Assembly (NCBI GenBank): GCA_041624375.1
Contig: JBFJVD010000215.1
Span: 1-5,114 of the forward strand
Direction: 5' to 3'
Length of the DNA stretch: 5,114 nt
Origin: JBFJVD01 sp041624375
GTDB taxonomy: Bacteria > Chloroflexota > Anaerolineae > Anaerolineales > E44-bin32
Shown here: positions 1 to 4,631 of the stretch, one piece after another
Layout: each line of letters begins with the position of its first letter
How positions within the stretch are numbered: the stretch's first letter is position 1
Translations under genes and position numbers: made by a program
The notes under the pieces: generated by a model
The model's database searches: none
Seen by the model: the letters and a program-made list of their open reading frames with translations, nothing else
Told to the model about the DNA's origin: nothing

Positions 1-58
1 GGAGCTTGTTGCTGTTGAGGCTGTCCAACGCCTCGAAGGCGCTCTGGGTGAGGTTCAT
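1..58 (-). CDS. ABC exporter permease, FtsX/MacB type (N-terminal fragment, cut by window edge)
   Basis: Only 19 codons are visible, from an ATG at 58-56 running off the left edge; they read MNLTQSAFEALDSLNSNKL. The ending 'ALDSLNSNKL' resembles the N-terminal amphipathic stretch before the first membrane helix of MacB/FtsX-type permeases (typically AL-x2-L-x2-NKLRS). A GAGG ribosome binding site lies at 67-70, eight bases before the ATG. The gene follows the ATPase (stop at 119) on the same strand after 60 bases, which is the expected place for the permease of an adaptor-ATPase-permease operon. By family knowledge it would form the membrane dimer moved by the ATPase. The call rests on a short match plus context, so the family is likely but not proven. 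Confidence 0.72.
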   Translation of the reverse strand, partial: MNLTQSAFEALDSLNSNKL

Positions 59-118
59 CGATCAGGCCTCACGGGTGCCGGGAAGGCCTGGCAGCCAGGT
101 AGATGACGGGCACATCGC

Positions 119-799
119 TCAGGCCCCGTTCTCAATCAAGCCGTCGCGCAGATGGATGATCCGCTGCGTCTGCGCAGCGACTTCCGGGTCGTGTGTGACG
201 AAGATCAGGGTTGTCCCTCGATTGGCGTTGAGATCGAGCAGGATGCGCAGGATTTCGTCGCCGGATTTGGTGTCGAGATTGCCGGTGGGCTCGTCGGCCA
301 GGATGATGGCCGGATTGTTGACCAGGGCGCGCGCGATCGCCACCCGCTGCTGCTGCCCGCCCGAGAGCTCATTGGGACGGTGGTCGATCCGATCGCCAAG
401 TCCGACCGATTCGAGCGCCTCGATGGCGCGTGCCCGCCGCTCTTTGCGAACCGCCGCATAACGCATGGGAAGCTCGACGTTGCTCAGCGCCGTATGCCGC
501 CCGAGCAGGTTGAAGCTCTGAAAGACAAAGCCGACCTGCCGGTTCCGAATGGCCGCCAGTTCGTCGTCCACCAGGTCGGAGACCAGGTGGCCGTCCAGCA
601 GATATTCACCAGAGCTGGGTGTGTCGAGACAGCCCAGGATATTCATTAACGTACTCTTGCCGGAACCCGAAGGCCCCATGATGGCCATCACTTCGCCGTG
701 ATCGACTGTGAGCGAGACGCCGCGCAGCGCGTGGACCTGGACCTCGCCCATCTGGTAGACCTTCGTCAGGCCGTGCGCTTCGATGACCTGCTCGATCAC
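119..799 (-). CDS. ABC transporter ATP-binding protein, MacB/LolD family
   Basis: A complete 226-residue nucleotide-binding subunit that powers a MacB/LolCDE-type exporter from the cytoplasmic face. All motifs are intact: Walker A GPSGSGKST (42-50), Q-loop Gln94 in VFQSFNLL, signature LSGGQQQR (145-152), Walker B IILADEP with catalytic Glu170, D-loop GNLD (173-176) and H-loop His203 in THD. The 'FNLLGRHTALSNVELPM' stretch and the 'ADEPTGNLD' wording are typical of the LolD/MacB/FtsE group, and the length is normal for a stand-alone subunit. The start is GTG (799-797), since the next Met (residue 17) would remove conserved N-terminal sequence. GTG lies two bases after the adaptor stop, with GGAGG nine bases upstream inside the adaptor's last codons, so translation of the two is probably coupled. 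The substrate cannot be told from sequence. Confidence 0.95.
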   Translation of the reverse strand: MIEQVIEAHGLTKVYQMGEVQVHALRGVSLTVDHGEVMAIMGPSGSGKSTLMNILGCLDTPSSGEYLLDGHLVSDLVDDELAAIRNRQVGFVFQSFNLLGRHTALSNVELPMRYAAVRKERRARAIEALESVGLGDRIDHRPNELSGGQQQRVAIARALVNNPAIILADEPTGNLDTKSGDEILRILLDLNANRGTTLIFVTHDPEVAAQTQRIIHLRDGLIENGA

Positions 800-801
800 G
801 A

Positions 802-2226
802 TCAGCCGCCTCCAACGAAGGGCGGTGGGCCATCCTGTTCGAAGATTGTCGGGGGATTAAGCACGATCAGATCACCCTCGCGCAGATCGCCGCTGACCAC
901 CTCGCTGTACAGGTCGGATGAGGCGCCAAGCTCGATCATCACCGGGGTCAATCCGGCGGGGCCCCGCCCCGGTCCGGCGCCCAGGATGTACACTGCTCGC
1001 TCGCCTTCGATCAGACGCACAGCGCGGTTGGGGACCAGCAGCACCGATTCAAGCTGGCTGACGATGAAGTTCACCGCAGCCGTCATGCCAGGGCGGACCT
1101 CTGCGTCGGGGTCGATCAGTTCAATCGTCACCGGGAAGGTCACGACACCCTGCGCAATCGACCCGGCCAGGCCCACTTCGACCACGATTCCCTCGTACTC
1201 ACGATCCAGGACGGCATCAAATGTGACCGTGACGGGCTGACCCAGTTCGATGCTGTTGATATCGATCTCAGACACCTCGACGTCGATCAGGAGCCGGGAG
1301 AGGTCGTCGAGGCGGAAGGCCATGGCGCCCGGTGAGACCTGATCGCCCGGCATGGCCTGAACCGAAGTGACGCTGCCGGAGAAGGGAGCCGTGAGCCGGG
1401 CCGACTCGAGCGTAGCGCGTGCGGCGGCGATGCGGGCCTCAGCCGCCAGGATATCGTCGGCGTTGGCTCCATTCTCCACCCGCTGCCAGGCGCGACGTGC
1501 GTCCGCCAGCCGGGCCTGCGCCAACGACAGCTCGGCGTCCAGGATGGCCTGGTCGATATCCGTTGGCGCGCCGGTGTACCAGTTGAGCTGGCGCAAAATC
1601 GCATCCCGCTGCTGGCGGGCGGCGGCCAGGTTCGAGCGCGCCAGGGCTCGGGCCGGGTCGTCTTCAGGACGGCCTGAGAAACGGTTGAACTGGGCCTCGG
1701 CCAGCTCGACCTCTTGCTCCGCCAGGACGAGGTTCGCTTCGGCAGCCGCGATCGTTTCGCCGCTCGCCCGCTGGCCGGGCTGCTGGACCCGCCAGCGGTA
1801 CTCCGTGTCACTGAGTGCGTCCTGCGCCTGGGCGAGCGCGAGCTGGGCTTCCGCCCTAGCCTGGTCGGATTCGAGCAGGTCCTCCAGGGCCTTCTGCGCG
1901 GCCACCAGGTCGGCCTGTGCCAGGATCACCTGAGACGGCAGGGAGGTCTGGCGCAATGATGCAAGCAACTCGCCTTCGGCGACCTCCCCACCAAGCTCGA
2001 CGCTCACCTGTTCCACCGTGCCGCTGGTTTCGAATGCCAGGACCGCCGTCTGGTGGGCGCGCACGGTACCCGTGGCGCCGATCGACGCGGTCAAAGACCC
2101 GCGGCGGGCGGCTTCCGTTTGGAAGTCAGCTTGGGCGGCTTGCGAAGCGGCGATCGAACGGAAGGCGAAGAAGGCAGCCAGACCGAGCACAACGATCAAG
2201 ACAATCAACCAACGGAAGCGGGTCAT
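802..2226 (-). CDS. HlyD/MacA-like membrane-fusion adaptor of an ABC exporter
   Basis: A 474-residue adaptor anchored by one N-terminal helix (about residues 6-24, after MTRFRW) with the rest outside the membrane. Order of parts: first lipoyl half (about 65-92, GTVEQVSVELGGEVAEGE); a long Ala/Gln/Glu-rich coiled-coil hairpin (about 97-275); second lipoyl half starting TAPFSGSV (279-286) with MPGDQVSPG (292-300); a beta-barrel domain (about 310-390, with VRPGMTAAV); and a membrane-proximal domain to the end (VPNRAV at 398-403). This is the RND/MacA-type adaptor architecture. The ATG at 2226 is chosen because GGAGGT lies at 2236-2241; an in-frame upstream Met at 2328 would read through the promoter-like region. 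A Gly/Pro-rich insert (416-424) and a Pro/Gly-rich tail are minor oddities. It heads the operon with ATPase and permease, and presumably couples them to the cell envelope. Confidence 0.93.
   Translation of the reverse strand: MTRFRWLIVLIVVLGLAAFFAFRSIAASQAAQADFQTEAARRGSLTASIGATGTVRAHQTAVLAFETSGTVEQVSVELGGEVAEGELLASLRQTSLPSQVILAQADLVAAQKALEDLLESDQARAEAQLALAQAQDALSDTEYRWRVQQPGQRASGETIAAAEANLVLAEQEVELAEAQFNRFSGRPEDDPARALARSNLAAARQQRDAILRQLNWYTGAPTDIDQAILDAELSLAQARLADARRAWQRVENGANADDILAAEARIAAARATLESARLTAPFSGSVTSVQAMPGDQVSPGAMAFRLDDLSRLLIDVEVSEIDINSIELGQPVTVTFDAVLDREYEGIVVEVGLAGSIAQGVVTFPVTIELIDPDAEVRPGMTAAVNFIVSQLESVLLVPNRAVRLIEGERAVYILGAGPGRGPAGLTPVMIELGASSDLYSEVVSGDLREGDLIVLNPPTIFEQDGPPPFVGGG
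809..813 (-). promoter_or_regulatory. Ribosome binding site of the ATPase gene, inside the adaptor's last codons
   Basis: GGAGG on the minus strand, nine bases before the GTG start at 799. It is formed by the adaptor codons for Gly-Gly next to the C-terminal end. It decides the GTG start and implies that ribosomes ending the adaptor can restart on the ATPase. Confidence 0.8.
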
Positions 2227-2235
2227 TTCAAAACG

Positions 2236-2241
2236 ACCTCC
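2236..2241 (-). promoter_or_regulatory. Ribosome binding site of the adaptor gene
   Basis: GGAGGT on the minus strand, nine bases before the ATG at 2226. Its strength and spacing fix the start there rather than at the in-frame Met 34 codons upstream. Confidence 0.85.
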
Positions 2242-2255
2242 AGCGAACCAGCGCG

Positions 2256-2272
2256 CAATCAACGCCTGATTG
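2256..2272. promoter_or_regulatory. Palindrome overlapping the export-operon -10 box (possible operator)
   Basis: CAATCA-ACGCC-TGATTG, a perfect 6-bp inverted repeat with a 5-bp spacer. It overlaps the putative minus-strand -10 box (2269-2274) and the predicted transcription start near 2260-2262. A protein bound here would block the promoter, as TetR- or MarR-type repressors often do for efflux operons. That role is inference; a 6-bp repeat of this kind can occur by chance. Confidence 0.35.
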
Positions 2273-2274
2273 TA
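2269..2274 (-). promoter_or_regulatory. Putative -10 box of the adaptor-ATPase-permease operon
   Basis: TACAAT on the minus strand matches TATAAT at five of six positions. Transcription would begin near 2260-2262, giving a leader of about 35 bases with GGAGGT correctly inside it. No recognisable -35 hexamer sits 16-18 bases upstream (GCCGGG at 17), which would fit a promoter that needs an activator. Confidence 0.45.
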
Positions 2275-2301
2275 CCTTATTGCACGCATCACCCGGCTCG
2301 A

Positions 2302-2350
2302 GTCACACCCATCTGTGACTTCCTTCACATATCAGCATGACTTCTGTGAC
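2302..2350. promoter_or_regulatory. CRP/FNR-type binding region with a perfect TGTGA-N6-TCACA site
   Basis: The core, TGTGA-CTTCCT-TCACA (2314-2329), matches the classical CRP half-site pair exactly. GTCACA at 2302-2307 forms a second inverted repeat with TGTGAC at 2314-2319, and another TGTGAC lies at 2345-2350. TGACTTC occurs twice, 22 bp apart (2316 and 2338), about two helical turns. The core centre (2321.5) is about 60 bp upstream of the predicted start of the export operon, close to the -61.5 spacing of class I CRP-activated promoters, and that promoter lacks a -35 box. The match is seen directly; that a CRP/FNR-family protein binds here is inference. Confidence 0.55.
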
Positions 2351-2373
2351 TCCTATCCCCGAGCGCGGCCGGC

Positions 2374-2379
2374 TAGAAT
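2374..2379 (+). promoter_or_regulatory. Putative -10 box for the candidate small RNA
   Basis: TAGAAT, five of six matches to TATAAT, placed so that transcription would start near 2385. No clear -35 hexamer is present (TCCTAT at 17-bp spacing). The CRP-like core lies about 64 bp upstream of that start, so this promoter could share the activator with the divergent export operon. Confidence 0.35.
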
Positions 2380-2384
2380 ATGGA

Positions 2385-2493
2385 TGATCCTCCATGGATC
2401 CCGGCGCAAGTTCCGGGGGAGGGTCAACAACTTGCATCCTTCTCCTCCTTGGATGCCAGCCCTGCAGACCTCCCGGTCTGCAGGGCGCTTTTG
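2385..2493 (+). ncRNA. Candidate small RNA with an anti-Shine-Dalgarno loop and its own terminator
   Basis: About 109 bases lie between a -10-like box and a strong intrinsic terminator, with no gene upstream on this strand that the terminator could serve. Hairpins in order: CCCGG (2400-2404) with CCGGG (2413-2417); GCATCC (2434-2439) with GGATGC (2451-2456), a perfect 6-bp stem showing the 11-base loop TTCTCCTCCTT; then the 12-bp terminator stem. The loop contains CCTCCTT, identical to the 16S anti-Shine-Dalgarno core, so it could pair with ribosome binding sites of target mRNAs. Small RNAs with exposed CCUCC-type loops that act this way are known in other bacteria. Alternatively this is an attenuated leader of queG. 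I recognise no named RNA family. Confidence 0.42.
2459..2492 (+). terminator. Intrinsic terminator upstream of queG, plus strand
   Basis: A perfect 12-bp stem, GCCCTGCAGACC (2459-2470) with GGTCTGCAGGGC (2475-2486), closed by a TCCC tetraloop and followed two bases later by TTTT (2489-2492), then GTTG. The opposite strand has no T tract after the stem, so it points rightward. Since the gene to the left runs leftward, it must end an RNA that starts within the intergenic region, or shield queG from stray transcription. Confidence 0.72.
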
Positions 2494-2527
2494 TTGCGGC
2501 AGGTCTCCCTACCCCCTCTTGCCCCGC

Positions 2528-2533
2528 TATAAT
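2528..2533 (+). promoter_or_regulatory. Consensus -10 box giving a leaderless queG transcript
   Basis: A perfect TATAAT ends six bases before the queG ATG (2540), so transcription should begin at or next to the A of the start codon. The bases before the ATG are pyrimidine-rich and contain no Shine-Dalgarno sequence, as expected for a leaderless mRNA. No -35 match is visible at normal spacing. Confidence 0.62.
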
Positions 2534-2539
2534 CGCGGC

Positions 2540-3721
2540 ATGGTCTCACGGCTTCCGTCCGAAACGGCAGAGCTCACCCGGCGAGTCAGACTCGAAGCCC
2601 GCAGGCTTGGCTTCGATCTGGTCGGCGTGACGACTCCGGATCCGCCGCCGCATCTGGATGTGTATGAACGCTGGCTCGGGGCTGGCCATCACGGTGAGAT
2701 GCACTACATGGCGACCGAGCGTGCCCGCGAGCGACGGGCCGATCCACGACGCATCCTGCCGGAATGCCGCTCGATCCTGGTAACAGCAACCAATTACCTC
2801 CCACCCGCTGCGGAGGGAACTGCCGAAGTGCCCGAAATGCAGGTGGCGGCCTATGCCGTGGGGGACGACTACCACGACACCCTCTACGATCGGATGGCAA
2901 CCCTGGTCGCGTATTTGGAAGCGGAGGTCGGTGCGCCGATCCCGCACCGGATCTACACCGATACCGGACCGCTGCTGGAGCGGGAGCTCGCCCAACGGGC
3001 GGGCCTGGGCTGGATTGGCAAGAATACCTGTTTGATCCACCCCGAACATGGTTCCTACCTGCTCCTGGCTGAAGCCCTTCTTGGCATCGAGCTCGAGCCG
3101 GATCCAGCGTTCGAAGCTGACCGCTGTGGAAGCTGCACCCGCTGCATCGACGCGTGCCCGACGGCCTGCATCCTGCCGGACCGAACGATCGATGCCCGTC
3201 GCTGCATTTCCTACCTGAACATCGAGCTGAAGGGCGCGATCGAGCCGGAGCTGCGAGAAGACCTTGGCGCGTGGCTGTTTGGCTGCGACATCTGCCAGGA
3301 CGTCTGCCCCTGGAATCTGCGCTTCGCTCACCCCACGAACGAGCCGGCTTTCCTGCCGCGACCCATTCTGCAAGCCCCGCAGCTCGATGCCTTTCTTCGC
3401 CTAGACCAGCAGACCTACGCAGCCGAGCTGAAGGGCAGCCCGCTCAAACGGCCGCGCCTCGCCGGCCTCCTGCGCAACGCCGCCGTGGTCGCCGGCAACT
3501 CGGGTGAACGGCTATACGCAAACCAGCTGGCGGAGCTGATGCGAACCGCTGCAGAACCGATCGTTCGCCAGCACGCGGCGTGGGCGTTGGGCCAGATCGG
3601 CGGATCTGTCGCCCAGGCAGCGCTCGCAGATGCCCTTTCCTGGGAACAGGACCAAACGGTGCGCACCGAGATCGGCTCAGCCCTCCAGCGGCTGGAATCC
3701 GGGGCTGATCAACCGGGTTGA
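2540..3721 (+). CDS. queG: Epoxyqueuosine reductase (tRNA queuosine synthesis)
   Basis: A 393-residue cytoplasmic enzyme that reduces epoxyqueuosine to queuosine at position 34 of tRNAs with GUN anticodons, using cobalamin and two [4Fe-4S] clusters. Visible marks: N-terminal LGFDLVGVT (23-31); YTDTGPLLERELA (139-151) with the conserved Asp141 in the active-site motif; GLGWIGKNT (155-163); the first Cys set C196-x2-C199-x2-C202-x3-C206-P; C222 in RRCISYLNIE; and the second set C249-x2-C252-x3-C256-PWN. A HEAT-like C-terminal segment (about 335-385, VRQHAAWALGQIGG) marks the long form of the family, and the length is normal. The ATG at 2540 fits the family N-terminus and follows a TATAAT box by six bases; upstream in-frame codons cross a terminator hairpin. 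An extra Cys at 210 (CPTAC) is unusual but harmless. No other queuosine gene is in the window. Confidence 0.97.
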   Translation: MVSRLPSETAELTRRVRLEARRLGFDLVGVTTPDPPPHLDVYERWLGAGHHGEMHYMATERARERRADPRRILPECRSILVTATNYLPPAAEGTAEVPEMQVAAYAVGDDYHDTLYDRMATLVAYLEAEVGAPIPHRIYTDTGPLLERELAQRAGLGWIGKNTCLIHPEHGSYLLLAEALLGIELEPDPAFEADRCGSCTRCIDACPTACILPDRTIDARRCISYLNIELKGAIEPELREDLGAWLFGCDICQDVCPWNLRFAHPTNEPAFLPRPILQAPQLDAFLRLDQQTYAAELKGSPLKRPRLAGLLRNAAVVAGNSGERLYANQLAELMRTAAEPIVRQHAAWALGQIGGSVAQAALADALSWEQDQTVRTEIGSALQRLESGADQPG

Positions 3722-3769
3722 ACACCGGCGCTCGTGCCTCTTCGCCGCCTGTCAAGCTCGCCGCCCGCG

Positions 3770-3802
3770 AAACAAACGCCCCCGGCCGGAAACCGGGGGC
3801 GT
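3770..3802 (-). terminator. Intrinsic terminator of the LysM gene between convergent genes
   Basis: A 10-bp stem, ACGCCCCCGG (3776-3785) with CCGGGGGCGT (3793-3802), encloses a 7-base loop. On the minus strand it is followed by TTTGTTT (complement of 3770-3776), giving a proper terminator 21 bases past the LysM stop. On the plus strand the stem is followed by GTCGTG with no T tract, so it is poor as a queG terminator, although the hairpin alone may slow polymerase. Confidence 0.8.
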
Positions 3803-3823
3803 CGTGATGCTGAGCCAGGTATC

Positions 3824-4522
3824 TCAGGGACGCGGTGTCGGCGTCGCGGTGTTCGGATTGGGGGTCGCCGTGGGCACCGGCGTGACGATGTTCACCGGCA
3901 CGATCAGGATCTGGCCGATGAAGATGTCGTTCGGATCTTCGATATCATTAAGCTCCGCAATCGCTTCCGCGGTGCTGTTGAACTCGGCTGCAATCGTTTC
4001 CAGCGTATCCCCGGCCTGGACCCGATATTCGATTTCCTGACCCGGCACGAGCGTGCCAGGCAGCGGCGTGGCAGTTGGCAGCTCGGCATCGGACGCAGGA
4101 ATGATCAACTCCTGCCCGATGAAGATCGTCCCCGCATCGGCGATGTCGGGATTGTAGGCGAGAAGCAGGTCCAGGCTGATCTCAAACTGCTCTGCAATCG
4201 AGAAGAGCGTGTCCCCCTCCTCGACGATGTACGTGATCGGACCCTCGGGGGTTGGCGTTTCGGTGATCGTTGGGGTGAGCGACGGGGTGGGTGTCTCGGT
4301 GGGGGGCTCCGGCGTCGAAGTTTGCGTCGGCGTCGGCGTCTCGCTGGCCAGGAAGCCCAGCAGCGAGGGAGGGCTATCGCCGGTGATCCAGAGCACGATC
4401 AACAGGACGCCGAGCACGAGCAAGATTCCTGCGGCCGCTCCCAGCAGCATCGGCACCATCTGCTCGCGGCGCCGACGGTAGGCCGCAATCACGTCGGCGG
4501 GATCGGCTTCCTTCTCAGCCAT
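3824..4522 (-). CDS. Membrane-anchored protein with two LysM domains and Thr/Pro-rich linkers
   Basis: A 232-residue protein, probably held in the membrane with its C-terminal part outside. Order: a charged cytoplasmic N-terminus with YRRRRE (15-20); one transmembrane helix (about 24-46, PMLLGAAAGILLVLGVLLIVLW); a Thr/Pro-rich linker (61-94); LysM 1 (about 97-142, YIVEEGDTLFSIAEQF ... IGQELIIP); a short linker; LysM 2 (about 165-209, YRVQAGDTLETIAAEF ... IGQILIVP); and a Thr/Pro-rich tail (214-232). LysM domains bind N-acetylglucosamine-containing glycans such as peptidoglycan, so a wall-binding role is likely; no catalytic domain is present. The linkers are typical of Chloroflexota surface proteins. 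The start at 4522 is chosen over an in-frame ATG at 4585 because GGAGGG (4534-4539) lies upstream and a -10 box (4569-4574) lies between the two. The tail leads to no further domain, and a terminator follows. Confidence 0.9.
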   Translation of the reverse strand: MAEKEADPADVIAAYRRRREQMVPMLLGAAAGILLVLGVLLIVLWITGDSPPSLLGFLASETPTPTQTSTPEPPTETPTPSLTPTITETPTPEGPITYIVEEGDTLFSIAEQFEISLDLLLAYNPDIADAGTIFIGQELIIPASDAELPTATPLPGTLVPGQEIEYRVQAGDTLETIAAEFNSTAEAIAELNDIEDPNDIFIGQILIVPVNIVTPVPTATPNPNTATPTPRP

Positions 4523-4533
4523 CTTCGGTCTCT

Positions 4534-4560
4534 CCCTCCGCAAGGGCGGCGAGCCCTTGC
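4534..4560 (-). promoter_or_regulatory. 5'-end hairpin abutting the ribosome binding site of the LysM gene
   Basis: On the minus strand, GCAAGGGC-TCGCC-GCCCTTGC (4560-4540), a perfect 8-bp stem with a 5-base loop, is followed without a gap by GGAGGG (4539-4534) and, 11 bases later, by the ATG at 4522. With the -10 box at 4569-4574 the mRNA would start at about 4561, so the hairpin would form its very 5' end. No T tract follows on either strand, so it is not a terminator. Confidence 0.5.
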
Positions 4561-4568
4561 CAGCCGCC

Positions 4569-4574
4569 ATTTTA
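4569..4574 (-). promoter_or_regulatory. Putative -10 box of the LysM gene
   Basis: TAAAAT on the minus strand, five of six matches to TATAAT, in the 109-base gap after the esterase stop. Only a weak -35-like TTCATG at 18-bp spacing is seen. It suggests that the LysM gene can be transcribed on its own. Confidence 0.4.
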
Positions 4575-4602
4575 CTCGAATTCACCGCGCGACATGAAAC
4601 TT

Positions 4603-4616
4603 CCCTTGGCGAAGGG
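4603..4616 (-). terminator. Weak hairpin after the esterase gene (possible terminator)
   Basis: CCCTT-CGCC-AAGGG on the minus strand, a 5-bp stem with a 4-base loop beginning 15 bases past the esterase stop. It is followed by AAGTTTC, which is only a short T run. If it works at all it would be partial; readthrough into the LysM gene is equally possible. Confidence 0.2.
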
Positions 4617-4631
4617 CAACCGAGGTGCCGC

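Noticed and set aside
1367..1933. Plus-strand open frame rich in Ala/Ser/Arg opposite the adaptor coiled coil
   Set aside because: Low-complexity shadow of the repetitive Ala/Gln codons of the coiled coil.
2227..2328. Adaptor start at the ATG at 2328
   Set aside because: The extra 34 residues would be encoded by the promoter-like region, while GGAGGT nine bases before 2226 and the membrane helix right after it support the shorter form.
2385..2493. preQ1 riboswitch controlling queG
   Set aside because: The compact hairpin with an A-rich tail that pairs back into the loop is not present, and the hairpins seen do not match its layout.
2270..2539. In-frame extension of queG by 90 codons to an ATG at 2270
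   Set aside because: It would translate through the CRP-like site, the -10 boxes and the 12-bp terminator, and its residues resemble no part of the family. The family N-terminus fits the ATG at 2540.
2432..2539. TTG at 2432 with GGAGG nine bases upstream as a queG start
   Set aside because: Spacing is good, but the 36 added residues are Pro/Arg/Cys-rich, cross the terminator stem and are not expected in QueG. GGAGG here is better explained as part of the structured RNA.
2546..3373. Minus-strand open frame of 275 codons opposite queG
   Set aside because: Antisense of a well-conserved enzyme in GC-rich DNA; no recognisable domain or ribosome binding site.
4215..4345. GT-rich repetitive DNA as a possible tandem repeat or array
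   Set aside because: It is the coding DNA of the Thr/Pro linker read on the opposite strand; units are irregular and there are no spacers, so it is not a CRISPR array or satellite.
3734..4597. Plus-strand open frame of 287 codons across the LysM gene
   Set aside because: It is an Arg-rich antisense frame over a gene with clear LysM domains, membrane helix and ribosome binding site; it lacks its own signals.
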